Positions 21,217 through 35,016 of a DNA stretch of 64,000 bases are shown piece after piece (the first letter of the stretch is position 1; each line of letters starts with the position of its first letter). The DNA comes from Xenopus tropicalis (Eukaryota; Chordata; Amphibia; Anura; Pipidae): contig NC_030678.2 in NCBI RefSeq assembly GCF_000004195.4, positions 30,852,201-30,916,200 of the forward strand. Reading direction: 5' to 3'. Both the position numbers and the translations under genes were made by a program. The notes under the pieces were generated by a model. The model searched no databases. It had not been told where the DNA came from and saw only the letters and a program-made list of their open reading frames with translations.

Positions 21217-22817
21217 TATGTGTCATAAGAAGACAGCTCCAGACCCATCAGAGGGTTGAGTATTTCTCTATGTTTATTAATAATAAATAGGAAAAACTAA
21301 TTATTGCATTATTAAAGCATTATTAAATACCCGACACATCCAATAAAAGCAAGTCAGGGCAGACAAGTATTGCCTTGGTGGGACAGTTGCTATTAGGGAA
21401 AGGATATGCTTCCTTTTCTCCTGCCTTTATAAATGACCAAAAATGGACAACCGGGGAAGCAGAATCTCCTACACTCTTTCCAGGATTTGGAACAGCATCC
21501 CTGATTTTCCATAGACAGTGCTAATGGGAGTCCTCAGCTACAAGTCTGCATTTCTCTGCTGACTAAGAACAGAAATATTTCCAGCCAAACTCAAGCATTT
21601 CCCTTGACCCTAGCTACATCTTTTTCATAATCCCAGCAAGTTTGTACAGATGCGTGTTTCAAAAAAAATGCCCCCAAAAATCTCTGTTTCCATCTATGTG
21701 CTTTAAAATGGATGTAAACCCACAACTAAGATTTTGATTAAATAGAATGTAATTCCAAGCAACTTTCCAATATACAGTATGTTCATTAAACATCTTCAGT
21801 AGTTTTAAAGTTGCTTGGAAATATAATGTCTATTGAAAGCACTTTTTCACTGCTGATTCTGTCAGCCTTGTATGCTTTGTTACAGGTCTGTTTATCAGCT
21901 GGCTTCTATGGTCTTAACAGGGCAACATCAGGGCACAGAATAGAATGGGACAGACAGATACAGACAGTAGCAATTATATTTACAAATAACTTTAAAACTA
22001 CTGATAATTTGTATTATGTGTAATATTAAAGTTGTACTCCCAGAGGTCTGTTTTCAGTAAAACACAATGTGATTATATTGTAAACTTAGCTATAAAGCTG
22101 TTCCCCTGCACATACTAACAGTAATTCAAGCTCAGAGCAGGGGCCACACCCTACTGTACAGCTGTAAAAGTCAGCAGCGGTGATGGTGCCTCCAACTCCA
22201 GCTTCTTTCTAACACAGAGGTGCGAAGAGCAAAATGAGAGAATAGATGGAGCACAATCCACAGGGCTCCATCTGGATAAGTACAGTTAGAAGGGTGGGTA
22301 ACAGGGATAGCTGATGTAACAGTAATAAAATATTCACTTGGAATGTATAAAGTTGTGAGTTTTATCAAGTTTTAAGAACTGCAATGAGGACATCATATTC
22401 CCTTCTAATATGAATGTACAGTAATAATCACATTTCCAATAGGGTAACAAAAGCCCAGGGATAGTACTAGTTACAATAGTAAGGGTCCAAAAATAAGTAC
22501 TGAGTCTGTATTTGAGACTGTAAAATGATCAGCAGATTGTACTCTGCAAATTACTAAAGAAAGCAATGGGTGTATGTAAGTAATCATACTAATACATCAG
22601 TCCCCTCCTGAAAGGTTCTGCAACCCCATCAGAACATGTAATGGTTCTCAACAACTTCTAGCATAAATATATCTGCTTAAACCAACTAGAGGCACAAACA
22701 TTCTCCTAGACCCTTTTCATTACAGTGCTCATTATGTTGCGAAACTTTGAATTGTTCTTAGAAACTAAGTTCATAAGGCTGATTAGGAAAAAGGGGAGAG
22801 AAAAAAAAATGACTTAC

Positions 22818-22990
22818 CAGATCTCAGTCCCTGTCCTGGGAGGAAGAAAAGGCAAACAAATCCTCACACCCCAAGTGAGTCTGTGATGAGGTCAGATGGA
22901 GATCCAGAGCACTGCAGTAATGGTGAGGCACCTCTCTGAATTCCACAGCCTAAAAATCCCATCTACAAGTCTTTGCATGCCATTGGATGG
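22818..22990 (-). other. possible non-coding 5' exon (minus strand)
   Basis: On the minus strand a GC-richer block ends in GAGATCTG followed by a consensus donor GTAAGT (complement of 22812-22817). A TTTAAAGGC-like element lies near 23000. It carries no convincing open frame. It is oriented like the TRPV gene and lies 5.7 kb upstream of the TRPV start, so it could be a first, untranslated exon. The 5' limit is a guess. Confidence 0.2.
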
Positions 22991-25780
22991 GCAGTCTGCC
23001 TTTAAAAGTCACGTTGCAAGAGTAGGTCTGCTTAACCCTTTGTGCTGAGGAGAAGAGTGAAGGATAGATGAGTTTGATATGGCACAATAACAGCATTTCT
23101 CCTTGTTTGTTCTATGTCCAGGGATGTTTCAGGTCTCTGTTTGTCCTTCTGTCCTCAGTAAATCTGTCCTCCTATGCTTCTGTGTCACTCCACAGACACC
23201 TAGCACAACAACCAGTGCCTTCTGTGTACTCCCTCTTTCCCCTCCTCTGCTTATACCTCCCTTCTTCTTTTTTTCACTTGAAACCCCCTTCTTCTGGCTC
23301 TCACAAGCACTGCCTTTCTTCCCTCTCTCTGTTGCTCCATTGTACTGTTGTGCCTTTTCTCAGGGCTGCTTTTCAGTTCTCCAGTGGAACTCATTGTAAT
23401 GCTTGTCTTTTGCTTACACACACACACAGAATCACACATCTCAGCAGCCCCAGTCATTTCTGCAAGCCTATCTCCTGTGCATCTATACCTCTCGGTGGTG
23501 TATACAGCCTGAGCAAAGGAAGCATCTGCCACAATTAGATAGCCTTTTGTGTGAAAAGATATGATGTTCTTTTGCTTGCTGAACTATTCATAGCAAAGAG
23601 ATGGGAGTGCACCCAGTGAAAACCACAGACCTAACAGAATGAGGAACTACCCAACAGTCACTACTGAACTGATCCCTGTTGCAAGTTTAGGTTACTCCAT
23701 ACAGTACTTCAGTATAAAAGCCCAGGATAGAAAACATTTTAGTAAAGACATTATTTAATTTTTTTTCCCATGGCCACATTCAAGCTATGGTGGCTGCACA
23801 GTACATTTAAAGATACAATGTACACAAAGACTTAAAAAGTTTGGCACTTTGCTGCAGCATAAATGGCATAGTAAAGTTATAGTAAAGGTTTTTTTAATAT
23901 TTGGGTGCCTAGGTACTATTCTGAGCTGTCTTATGCCCAGCCTACACAGAAAACAGCAGAATAAAACACACAATATATAACCCGAGGCAGTAAGATAGCA
24001 GCAGTGCATTGGTCTGTTATAAGCAATATAGGAACAACACTGGGCTTACAGTTAGGAGCATCAATACAGTGGCTTCTACCAACAATACAGGGACCAATCA
24101 CTTGGGTATAATACAGTGACAGAGTATCAGGCTCTTACACGCAGTGCAGGGGCAAACAGTGGACTGCAATGCAATCAGTCCAGTAAGAAACATTGCTAAT
24201 TTACAGGTATATAAATATATAATTTCTTGTTGCTATATAATACATTAGGATGATGTGTACCTTTATTGCTGTGGGGTAGAAGTCCAGATGCAGTGCAGAT
24301 TTCATTTCTGGCAGCAGGCAGCCCAAAGGGGTTCGAATATACTATTTATGCCACCCTAGACCACACTAGGCCAATCTTTTGAGCTCCCCTTCTTCTTCCA
24401 TGGCCCCAACTCCTGCCCTCAATGTTTATAAGCTAAACAGAATGTGAAACAAAATATAAATGTTTAACAGCTTCCATTACTAGAGTTAAAATAAAAGCAT
24501 AAGATTACATGAGAATAGGATCACCCTACCACATATCCACAAATTCAAGCATAAGTCCAATAAAAGGTCTCAGCATTCTGCCAGCTACAAGAGGCTTTGC
24601 TCAGAAGCACATAATCCATCAGGGGTGTGTCTGGGATCACCAAGCAGCCTATCACAGCATAGCTCAATTGCCATGCTTTTGTAAATTTGCAATTTGTAAA
24701 CAACTGTACCTGGTTTTCCTGGATAATATTATTGCCCACTCATAGGCCAACTCACACATTAAAATGCCCCTTATAGACTAAAATCTGTAAATTTGAAGAA
24801 GAGTTACCTCCATAAAGAACCATCTCAGACAACCGTAGCTTTCCCCCTTATCTGTTCTCTCCATATGTATAGTGATCATTTAGACTTTCCTCCTTATCAA
24901 TCCCCAAATGAACTAAACACTTTAACACACTAAACTAATATAGCATTAACCACTACCATATTATTCCAAACTAAATATATTTCCAATACGACACTTTGAG
25001 AAAATAAGCGGAAGCCTTTATATTTCCTCTTAACCCTTGCTTGATTTAAAGATTTTTTTCTAACCAGACCATAAAGCAACTGTAAGTAAAACAACTTTAA
25101 GGGTAAAGAGAAAACCATATCTGTAAAGAAAGGACACAAATTTTAATGGGACTATGCAGTGCACTACACAGTGGAATATGGCATGCTAATAGTTTGTTAT
25201 ATAATATGAATCACTCAAATGTTTCCCATATAACCCTAAGTTTTTATGCAATTATTTTATAAAGATATAGACATATTCTTACTGCTCATGCTGATATATG
25301 TCTCATCTTCCTCTCTCGCCTTTCCATTTGCAGCCTCCATCCATCCCTAATCAGACTGGACAATCTTCTGTCTGGTCTCATGCCTACAAACCTATTCTGT
25401 TGCTTTTTTTATTGTAAGTGACTTGGTTTGGACCAGTGTTTTTTCTGGATATATTTTGAGTTCAACAAAAATGACTTTACTAAAACCTCAGAAATTACCT
25501 CCAGTTCCTATGTAGCCTGGGGCCTGCTGGTAGAATAACCCTCAAGCTAGTGCCACCCTGGACCAACAGCCATGGGAGCAGAAAAAAGACAGAACGGTGA
25601 AAAAGGCAAATACATAAATAACCAAACTATAAAGCCCTTCTGTGTAAAATGAGGGGTCTGCCATCTCTGCAGGATGCTGCTGCCAAAAGTTGATAAAGGG
25701 TGTGCAGACCAGTCAAATTCTGTATCATCTCAGTTCTAGCCCCATTAAGTTCCTGATGCGCCACTGGTTGTGCTATTATT

Positions 25781-26036
25781 AAAATTTCTCTGAAAAATAC
25801 TTTGTAAAAAAAACGCCAAAAAAAAAAAAATCGCAAAAAAACGCCAAAAAATAACGCCAAAAAAAACCCCGCAAGCTATTCCTATGTATATGCATAGGCG
25901 ATAAAACGCGGCGGAAAAACCAAGGCGAAAAAACGCGGCGCCAAAAAAAAACGCGGCGAACCCAAAGTGGCGAACATCGGCAAAAGTCCGCGAATTTGCG
26001 CGAATTAGTTCGCCGGCGAACAGTTCGCTACATCTC
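25781..26036. mobile_element. GCGAAC-type MITE, partial reverse copy
   Basis: ATTTCTCTGAAAAATACTTT at the left is the reverse complement of 5640-5663, and the right end CAGTTCGCTACATCTC is the family terminus followed by TA. The middle has expanded AACGCCAAAAAA runs. The other end is missing. Confidence 0.7.
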
Positions 26037-26343
26037 TATTATTAGCTAGTCACAGTTTGTGTTTAACAGGCTACATTGCCTCTGATCCTTAAACACTAGA
26101 GTACTGGGTCTGCAGTACAGTTCATTCTGGTCTAGTCTTATGTCCTGCCTTCAGAAGAGCTAATGAGCCATGATTCTTATCTCAGTCTCACATACAGCTC
26201 CTTGCTCTCCGTGGTTTGATACACTGAGCAGTTTTCCCACAAGAACACACAAAGGAGGAGGGGAGGCTTGCAGAGACATGATGAAGTCAAATGTATCCTC
26301 ATTAAGGGACAGTGGCAAGCAGCCCTGAGCAAACAAGCTAATA

Positions 26344-27042
26344 CAGTGCTGTCCAACTGGCGGCCATACACACAGGCAGCATAGGGCAAGCAGAGTATGG
26401 CACACACAGGCAGGGTAGGGAAGGCAGAGTATGGCACACACAGGCAGAGTAGGGCAGGCAGAGTATGGCACACAAAGGCCAAGTTTGGCACAAACCAGCC
26501 AAGAATGGCACACACAGTGAAAGTATGGCACACGCAGGCAGGGTAGGGAAGGCAGAGTATGGCACACACAGGCAGGGTAGGAAAGGCAGAGTATGGCACA
26601 CACAGGCAGGGTAGGGCAGGCAGAGTATGGCACACACAGGCCAAGTATGGCACAAACCAGCCAAGAATGGCACACACAGTGAAAGTATGGCACGCAGGCA
26701 GGGTAGGGCAGGCAGAGTATGGCACACACAGGCAGGGTAGGGAAGGCAGAGTATGGCACACACAGGCAGGGTAGGGAAGGCAGAGTATGGCACACACAAA
26801 GGCAGGGTAGGGCAAGCAGAGTATGGCACACACACAGGCAGGGTAGGGCAGGCAGAGTATGGCAGGTTTTTTCTGTACTACAACCATTAATATGGGTATG
26901 GTCATGTGATAACACGGGTGCGGTTTCAAGTGGGTGCGGTTTCAAAAAGGGGAGTGGTCAAAACTGGCTTCCATTATCGGCCCTCCACCACGTAGGTCCG
27001 AAAAATTCCGGCCCTCGGTACAACAGAAGTTGGACAGCACTG
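26344..27042. mobile_element. hAT element carrying a minisatellite (copy 2)
   Basis: Same termini as 9156-10344, with its own 8-bp target duplication AGCTAATA (26336-26343 and 27043-27050), so an independent insertion. 699 bp. It lacks the first 400 bp of copy 1 but keeps a tandem array (about 26364-26865), mostly 34-bp GGGTAGGG-type units, and a nearly identical 3' part of about 175 bp. Confidence 0.92.
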
Positions 27043-27540
27043 AGCTAATAGATTAATAGACAGATATGTCTGACTACTACTACATTGTTACAACATGTTT
27101 AGGACGGGTCTTAGAACAGCAAGTCACTGGAAGAGAAGTTCTTTTTTATTATCCACTTTTTTATTAAACACTTTGCTGGTTTAAAATAAATCTGTACTTT
27201 CCTTTTAAGGATATTAAAATGTTGCCTGTTACAATGGTGTCTGTTGCCAGAGATCTTATTTTAGACTGCATGTCTATCCCATTTATTCCAGTCTATTTCT
27301 TAAATCCCTTATGCCTGAAAGTTGTGAAACTGCTGATAGAACAAGATACAAAAGCACCAGTTACAGAGATTAAGCCCATTATCTGAATGTTAATAACTGG
27401 GTTTAAACAAAGGGTACAATACATATTTTGACGGATGGGGCCTGGTACAGCATAAAAATTAAACCATCCCTAACTGCAGTCCAATGGTCAGATTTTGTGT
27501 GTGTGTGTATGCATGTATATACATGTATGAGAGCAACCAA

Positions 27541-27695
27541 CCAGGTCTGGACTGGGATTAAAAATAGGCCCTGGCATTTCAAGTACATAGAGGCCCAAAC
27601 AGCCCCCCACCAGCCCAATAAATAGTGACTGTCTATGGCAACTTACAGCAGCCCCTCTGGCATTTGCCAGAACCCACAGTTGCCAGAAAATAAAG
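27541..27695 (-). repeat. interspersed repeat (GTCTGGACTGGGA family), reverse
   Basis: GTCTGGACTGGGATT to GCCCCTCTGGCATTTGCC is the reverse of 28183-28350 in the same order. Family copies also at 39440-39560 and 55928-56372. Confidence 0.6.
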
Positions 27696-28182
27696 TGAAT
27701 GTAACCAAACGATGGTGCTGCTCCTCTAGGGCTGCGTAAGGATCAGGTTAGCTTGAAAGCTAATTGGGGTTAAAAGTGTGAGAATGAAGTAGATATTCCC
27801 AGAATGGTGACTGCTACAGCCATAAATATATACCTAGTGTATGTTATATACCATAGAATGTCTGCTTCAGAGATAAAGCATTTACAGTAAGGAACAGTGA
27901 TATATATTTCAGACTTCACCCTAATTTGCTACCAAATTGTTTCTCCCTTGTTTCAAGCAGCCGGTTATTAGCAGCCGCTGGGGAGGCAGGAAGCTGAGAG
28001 TTGATGAGTATATGTGCAAATGAGCAATCCTGTAAATAGAAACAGGGTGCCAGATCACAGGAACCAGATGCGACAACACTGCGCGGCATAGTCACAGTCA
28101 TAGGCTCATCTATTATACTTACAATACGAGATACAGTACTAGCCTGAGTTCTGGGGTTTGTGGCTGAGATTCAGTTATCAGA

Positions 28183-28350
28183 GTAGACTTTAGTCCCAGA
28201 CTGACAGTCTGTGAATTCTGGATAATGCCAGAGGGGCACCTGTAAGATGCCATAGACAGTCACTATTATTGGGCTGGTAGGGGGGCTGTTTGGGCGTCTG
28301 TGTAACTGAGATGCCAGGGCCTTTTCTGAATCTCAGTACAGACCTGGAAG
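28183..28350 (+). repeat. interspersed repeat (GTCTGGACTGGGA family)
   Basis: ATAATGCCAGAGGGGCACCT, GATGCCATAGACAGTCACTA, TTATTGGGCTGG and TCTGTGTAACTGAGATGCCA match the other copies. Confidence 0.6.
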
Positions 28351-29124
28351 ACTGAGAGCTGCCAAATGCAAGATGCCTGGGCCCTAGTTGGAGAGAAAAT
28401 AAAAGAACTAAAATATAAATGTCTAACTGGTGGCCCTCCAGCTGTTTCTGAACAACTAATTCCGTTATAACATAACAGCTGGAAGGCTACAAACCAGGTG
28501 TTTCTGATATAAATGCAAATATTTATGCGGTATGACACATTATAGTTAGGGCTGTTCAGCAATAGATCAAGGAAGGCATTGTGCCCAGGGCACCTTGTGG
28601 AAATTTGCGGTAAAAGCACAATAATACAATGTATATTTAAATATTTTTATATATATATAGCGCTACTTGCTAAACTGCAACTTACAAAATCCCATTGACA
28701 GCCATTGACCGTCTATGACCTGTAGTTCAGCAGAAGTAACAGGTTAGACGTTCCTGAGTTATATTATTTTTTGTGATGTGGCCACTTAGCCTGTGATCAA
28801 TAGCTCAAGCTTTATTTGAAACATACAGTATGACTGGAGATTCATGTGCATGGGGAAGGGTGAGGGCCTGACTAAATGCCCAGGACTAAAAGTGACTGTA
28901 TAAGCTGCTCTAAAGCAAAGTACCCGGTACTGTGACAGAGAAGGAACAGGATGTGGCTAACACCCAGTTTGGCTTATTAAGTAAACAGTGTAAGTAGTGG
29001 CACTGTAAAAGGATTCCTCATTGGCAGAAATGTAAAAGATGCATCATTTATTCACATTGGATTGTACTACTGCAAAAGCAAAACCATGGATAATGTCAGT
29101 CTGGACAACCTTGCTTGCAGGGGA

Positions 29125-29470
29125 AGTTCACCATTTTTTACATGGTCCTATTCTAGGCAACTCTTCAAATGATCCTCATTTTATATATTTTTTGTTTTTA
29201 TAAATTATTAACCTCCATATTCTGCCTCATTCTGCTTTGCCACTGAGATTGATATCCAGCAATCATAAAAATAGTCTGACTTTGAAGCTTTATTTTTAAG
29301 GTTATTCTTATTTTTTACTGTGTAACTTTCCATTCAGGCACTCTCCTATTCATCTTTCATTTCAACTCCCAAACAGCTTTCTGGTTGCTGGGGTAATTAA
29401 GCCCTAGCAACCAGACAGCAGTCAAAAGCACCAAAAGCCTGACATGAAAACTTAAACAGGATCTTAAACA
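29125..29470. repeat. GGTTGCTAGGG-hairpin repeat, diverged copy
   Basis: CTTTCTGGTTGCTGGGGTAA and TAAGCCCTAGCAACCAGACA around 29378-29420 form the family hairpin. Flanks are decayed. Confidence 0.55.
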
Positions 29471-29538
29471 GAAACTCATTTCTTTATTTTGCTTTAATGT
29501 GTCAAAAGTGGAAAAGATGTCACATGTAAAATACATAC

Positions 29539-29612
29539 TTTGCAGCTTCTTCCAGCTCCTTTTGCCTTGCCACGATCTTGTTGTGCAAGGCTTCGAGCTT
29601 AGGACCCAAAAC
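29539..29612 (-). CDS. orphan candidate coding exon, coiled-coil type
   Basis: A 74-bp minus-strand block has a good acceptor (pyrimidine-rich, CTCACAG, complement of 29613-29619) and donor GTATGT (complement of 29533-29538). It enters in phase 0 and leaves in phase 2. It reads VLGPKLEALHNKIVARQ and KELEEAAK, a charged helical or coiled-coil-like peptide in normal coding composition, unlike the AT-rich surroundings. I find no partner exon in the 12 kb to its left before the TRPV start, nor to its right. It could belong to an unseen minus-strand gene or an alternative transcript, or be a decayed exon or chance. Confidence 0.35.
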
Positions 29613-29932
29613 CTGTGAGCAGGGGGAGAAAGGGGAAAAGAAATTAGAAATTGTTACATATGTATCCATGGGGTGCATTACCTTACAATAAACAGTATTG
29701 GGGAAGGTGCTGCATATGCCCACGTGCCCTCTGGCATTTTCAGTACTCTGGGGTTCAAGATGGTGCTTTACACTCATTAGCTCTGTTCACAGTACTTATT
29801 ATTCAATTAGTTATAAGCTTTCTGGATAACAGGTATCTAGATAACAGAACCCATAGCAGTAGGCAAATTGGGATTGAATATTCATTCAAAATGTGTAATT
29901 AGCAGTTGGTTGGAATTACCATTGTCTACAAC

Positions 29933-30097
29933 AGGGATTTGGTAGCCCCATGTGTACTGCTAGCAAGCAGGAGGCTCTTCCTAGAGTAAACTAGCGTCTT
30001 TATTCCTCCAAAGTTTTCTTCCAAACCTGGAATATTAAAATTAACACCCGCTTTGAGGCCATGGAGACAACATCAAAGGGGTGGTGAGCAACATGTT
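29933..30097. repeat. decayed hAT of the CAGGGGTCCCCAACC family
   Basis: Contains GCAGGAGGCTCTTCC, CACCCGCTTTGAGGCCATGG and GGTGAGCAACATGTT, as in 58215-58514. Ends degraded. Confidence 0.5.
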
Positions 30098-30915
30098 TAA
30101 ATACAGACCAAGAGACCAGCATATGTACATGATTTTGGTACACTTACATCATTAGTTGCATTTTAAAGGCTAAGTTAACAAAAACATAATCCATTGTTCC
30201 CCATGGAGCAATACACTCGAAAAAAACACCAGCAGAGACATTAGTTGCAGAGAAAAGTTTAATGAGGGCATGGCCCAAGGGGAACCAGCTTGGCTCTACT
30301 GGCAGTAAGTGTAAAATAAAGAAATATAAGTGGGAATTGCACTAATAATCATATCAATAAACAGCTTTACATTTGGTCTGTAAAATGCTCTTTGTTTCTG
30401 CGGAAGCGACAATTATAAAAATGCCTTTTGATTTGCAAATGATTAAAGGAAATTACTGCCCCTGGAGACCTTCCCTACTAATACTACTGAGGAGTGTGGG
30501 CGAGTAAGATCAGGGTGTGTTTGAGACATTACACCAGTAAATTAGATATTCGGCATCAGGAAAGCTGTTGTACCCAACAGAGTCTGTCAGATCATTTATA
30601 GGGTGCACGCTTGTATTGCTCTAGGTCTAGTGAATTCTTCCTTTCTTTTGACATCCAGATAATTGCGTATGGTCAGTGATTGATGCCAGCTGAAAGTGAG
30701 AAAGTAACACTGACTATGATGTAGAATCTTACATGCACTGTACTGTCTGCAGAATTTGCTCTGTAACAGTCCCCTGTAATAATTGGCTGCCGGCAGCCAT
30801 AGTGGCCTTGAATATTTTTTAAATGTGGCCATACTTTGTACACACAAACAGCTCACAAAGTGCACATCATGGTACACCAAGGAACCACATTTATTTCAAT
30901 GGAAAATTGGTCAAT

Positions 30916-31248
30916 GGGGCATATTTACTAAAATGTGAATTTTCTCTTACATCAGATATATTTTCAGGCCAACAATACATATTTTTTTCCAGAAAAGGTG
31001 GCAACCCTACTGTCAGGGTTCAAATGTTCATATTCTTTGCGCAAAATCCCAATTTTTCGTGGAAATTTACCGAAAACCACAAAAAACTAGTGGAATTTTA
31101 CCAAAATGTTTACGTACGTTCCAAAATGTTCTATAATTTAGAAAAAAATACACATTTTTCTCAAAATTGTTTAGTAAATGGGTCCCTAAGTCTTAGTAAT
31201 AGAAAGTTTGTTCAAATTTCATATTTTGCACTTTAGTAAATATGCTCC
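30916..31248. mobile_element. MITE with GGGGCATATTTACTAAA ends
   Basis: Left GGGGCATATTTACTAAAA and right CTTTAGTAAATATGCTCC are inverted termini. About 333 bp. Inside is a TTTTTTCCAGAAAAGGTGGC block also present near 44945 and 61490. Confidence 0.7.
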
Positions 31249-34200
31249 AATATTTAGGAATTACTTTCCCTATTTACATGTGGCCTTTCCCCAGATCCTT
31301 ATGTGCCCATGGATGAAAGTGCTACAATTTTATTAGCAGACTTTATGCTTCTTTAGCAAGGGAGGATACCTTTCAATCTTGTCCTTTCAATCTTGTCTTT
31401 AGGATAAGATTATCATTTTCGGCAACTGGTCATTTGAAAGTACTTTCATTACACAGAACAACAATGTTTCCTCGCCACGAACATGGTTTGCCAAGCTCTC
31501 AGCAGCAATAAATATTTTATGAGAAGAAAGCACTTTGCTACCACATACACTGTAACAGATTTGTGTGTCATTTTGGTGGATTATTCATACTGTATTGGGT
31601 TGAACTGTGAAGGTTTTTGTTTTGCATTTTGAACATTATAACATCAAAGAACATTCAAATGCAGCAGTCAGTAATGCAGCAGTTAAACAGTAGGTATAAG
31701 TGACGTCTGTCAAGATGATGATTGACAACCAAATATCTATTTGTGAAGAAGCAAAGGGGACCCATTTCAGACAATTACTTCAATCGACCAAGATATATTG
31801 CTTACAGATAAAAGCACAATTAGGGATAGGGGGACTCCCTACTTATAGTGAGTCTCCGGGGAGGTTAACAGTTGGGTTAGCATCCAACCATTTTTTTTAA
31901 TTTTTGAGGGGCTCCTCTAGCAACATATGATAACTTGTTCAGTGTTCACTGTTACCCTGCCCTATATGATTAATAAGACAGGATTTATCCATTTTATAAT
32001 AAAAAGTAATTATAAGTTTCTTAGCATAAAATAAGGTTGCCAGTGCTGTGTGATGTATAATTGGGGTGTAGTTGTGTGGGGGTTGAGTATGGACAAATTA
32101 CCTTTTGGAAACAAAGTGAATCTTTTGCAGACATTTTACCCTTTTTTGTGTGAGAAGGATCTGGGTTTGTTCTCTGTTTTGATTGGTCTCTCATTGATGC
32201 TGAACTGTCAACCTGACAGCTGTGGTATTTGGGGGGGTGATGCTGCAAAATATTCCCCTGATACCCAGAAGTGACGTCACTGAATCACCAGTCAAGATGA
32301 AAAATTCTGTCTGTGCATGCGCAAACACATTAAATGACATCACAGAATGCTTACTGCACTTGCACACCCAAATATTCATCCAGGATTTTGTGAGACATTG
32401 GAAAAATTGGGAGAATACTGCTGGGGGGCGGGAGAGCCTTCAAAAATGGGTAACTCCTGTAAAAATGGAGGGGGGGGTTGACAGCTCTGTAGATGCTGAA
32501 GTGCAATAGCAAGAGTCACACAGATTGGATCAGCAAAGCATCCATAATGCATCACATCTAATTGGCTTACACTGGGATATAAAGTTGGAGGTACTCATAA
32601 ATCTTTTTGGGGCCCTACCTGCACTTCTATTGCATACAATATAATAAAACTGCGCATAGGTAGCTATCCAACAGGGCCCTTAATGCACCCAGGCCTGGCA
32701 ATAGCGGCTGTGAGTAATTTCATTCTCCTGATCACCTTGTATGAATACAAAGACAATGAGTGATGTTGGCCTGGAAAGGGAGACAGACGGGCAGATCCCA
32801 TAGGAACTGAATGTCTTTTAAACAAAACCACCAAACATATCTGTACATGTAACAAAACAAAGGTTTAGAATTACAAATCATTAATCTTAAGTTATTTTGT
32901 GATGTGTGAATGTGTAATGTTTTAGAAAAGATTAGCGAAACAGTGAAAAATTCATGAAATGGATAAAATGTTCAAATGAGCATAAAAAAACTGTGTGACA
33001 ATATTTTTTATGCACTTCATTTTTTAAAAAATCTGCCAATGGCAAAACACAGAAATTCCCTGCGAATCCATGCCTGGTGAAAAATTTTCTATCACTACCT
33101 ACAGGTATATTGGCTTCAGAACACACATGTAAGAGGGAAGAGTTGAACATACTTTTTACAATAAGCGGGCAGTATGAGAAGGACAATAAGATACTGTAGC
33201 TTCACTTTGTATACATGTGCCAGCTACAACTTGCAGCTACTGTTGGCCAATCTGTAGGGTCCAATAGCCCGTGCATGTCTGCAGCCACTTCACATTCAGA
33301 AACGTGTAAGGGACATGTTGGGGGATGATGGTTGGTAGTTAATGTTATTAATAACAAAAATGAAGTGAGGGGAGGAGTCAGATCTATGAGAAACAGGGAA
33401 AGAAGCAAAGGAGTGAGGGATAGTTTAGGGAAGAAATTGAAGGTATTGTGAAGTGTGAGAAAAAGAAAGATCTTGTTTAAGACCTACAGTCTTCCATACA
33501 TCTTACTGAATTTTACAAACTGACTTATCTGGAAAGGACAGTGCATGGGTGTAAAGGGCGTCTTCATGTCTAAAAGCTACAGGGGGATGTGGAAGTTGTA
33601 GTTTAACAATTGCTAGAAAGCTACAGGTTGTGTATCTGGATGTGTACTCCAGCGACATTTCTGTCTGAGGACTGGATTACCGGGTTTTAATATAAAAGGT
33701 TTAATGAAACCCTCTGGGTAAATATATAGATAACACTGGCCCTCTACAGATATATTTAGCACAGTTGCATTGGGAGGTCCCACCTAAATATGCCAGTTAT
33801 CATATAGATCATAAGGCCCCTACCTGTATAGGGATATATGTATATATATTTTTAGCTTTGAGAAAGGCTGAGGTTTCAGCTGAAACATTAGCTCACAATT
33901 TACAATAAAGAACTATGTAATTATTCCTGTGCGAGAGGCTTCTTGCGGTACCTACATTTGTTCTCTCTCTCTCTCTCCCTCTGTATATATATATATACAC
34001 ATGTAATCAATTTAAATGGGTAAAGTTTAGTTAATTAGTGTTATTAATGAATGTATATCTTCTTTCTCTTAACGCTTTTTAGATTGACATATGGTTATTG
34101 GTCCTTACATTCTTACATCCTGTAATTTCCCTATTCAGTTCAATTAATATAATAATATACACAATTATATATACAGGTGTAGAACCTGTTTGTGTCCAGC

Positions 34201-35016
34201 TTCCAAAAGGGGGGTCACTGACCCCAGCAGCTAGAAAACTATTGCTCTGTGAGCTAACAATGTTATTATTATTGTTACTTGTTATTCCTTATCTTTCTAT
34301 TTAGGCCCCATCCTATTCTTATTCCAGACTCTCATTTAAACCACTGCCTGGTTGCCAAGGTAAACCCCTTTAATGTCTTATGCAATATTTTTTGCATCCA
34401 TAAATGTATTTTGTTGTTTGCTTCTGTGTATTTAGCCAAATGAACAATATAGAGTATCTTCTGTAACAGACAGTGAAATGTTTAATACCCTAACATTCTC
34501 CAAATTCTAGGAAGGTGGAATGCAAATCTCAAGAGGGGACAAAAGGCACCTGGAGTGAGGGGGTTGGTTGCTTACACAATATTACTAGCAAGCCACAACT
34601 TGTACATTATTATTTAGATGTGTAAAACTTAATGAGCCGTTACTAAGATTTCTGTGTAAAAAAATGCATAGCTGTCACATGCAATTATCAGCCAACATCG
34701 ACTCTCATTTAGAAAAATAGACATTCATTGTGCATTAGATAGGCTATGCAGTTTTGCATTTTTGGCTGAGTTACCTCCAGTCTTCTCAAATGAAGGGCAA
34801 ATAATTGCGGACTTTTAAAAGTACGTAAAAATTCGGATTAAATCCGATCTGATGTGCGGTAAAAGCATGAAAATTTTGTATCGTGGTCGTTTGAAACTAT
34901 TGTGGTACGATCCGAAAGGTACAAAATTTTCGTATCTGAACGATTGTAAACGGCACAAAAAAACTTTCTGACTTTGAACCTTTAGTGCATGATTTTGGAA
35001 GCCTCCCATGAGACTC

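Noticed and set aside
23068..23538. 156-codon frame and a 93-codon frame opposite it
   Set aside because: Pyrimidine-rich sequence with CA microsatellite; Ser/Leu/Cys/Pro-rich translation without motifs.
25800..25990. AACGCCAAAA runs considered as a possible CRISPR-like or telomere-like array
   Set aside because: Irregular spacing without unique spacers; it is the expanded interior of the GCGAAC-type MITE.
26160..26945. Open frames of up to 261 codons on the minus strand
   Set aside because: Same minisatellite in the second hAT copy; the extension to the left is chance.
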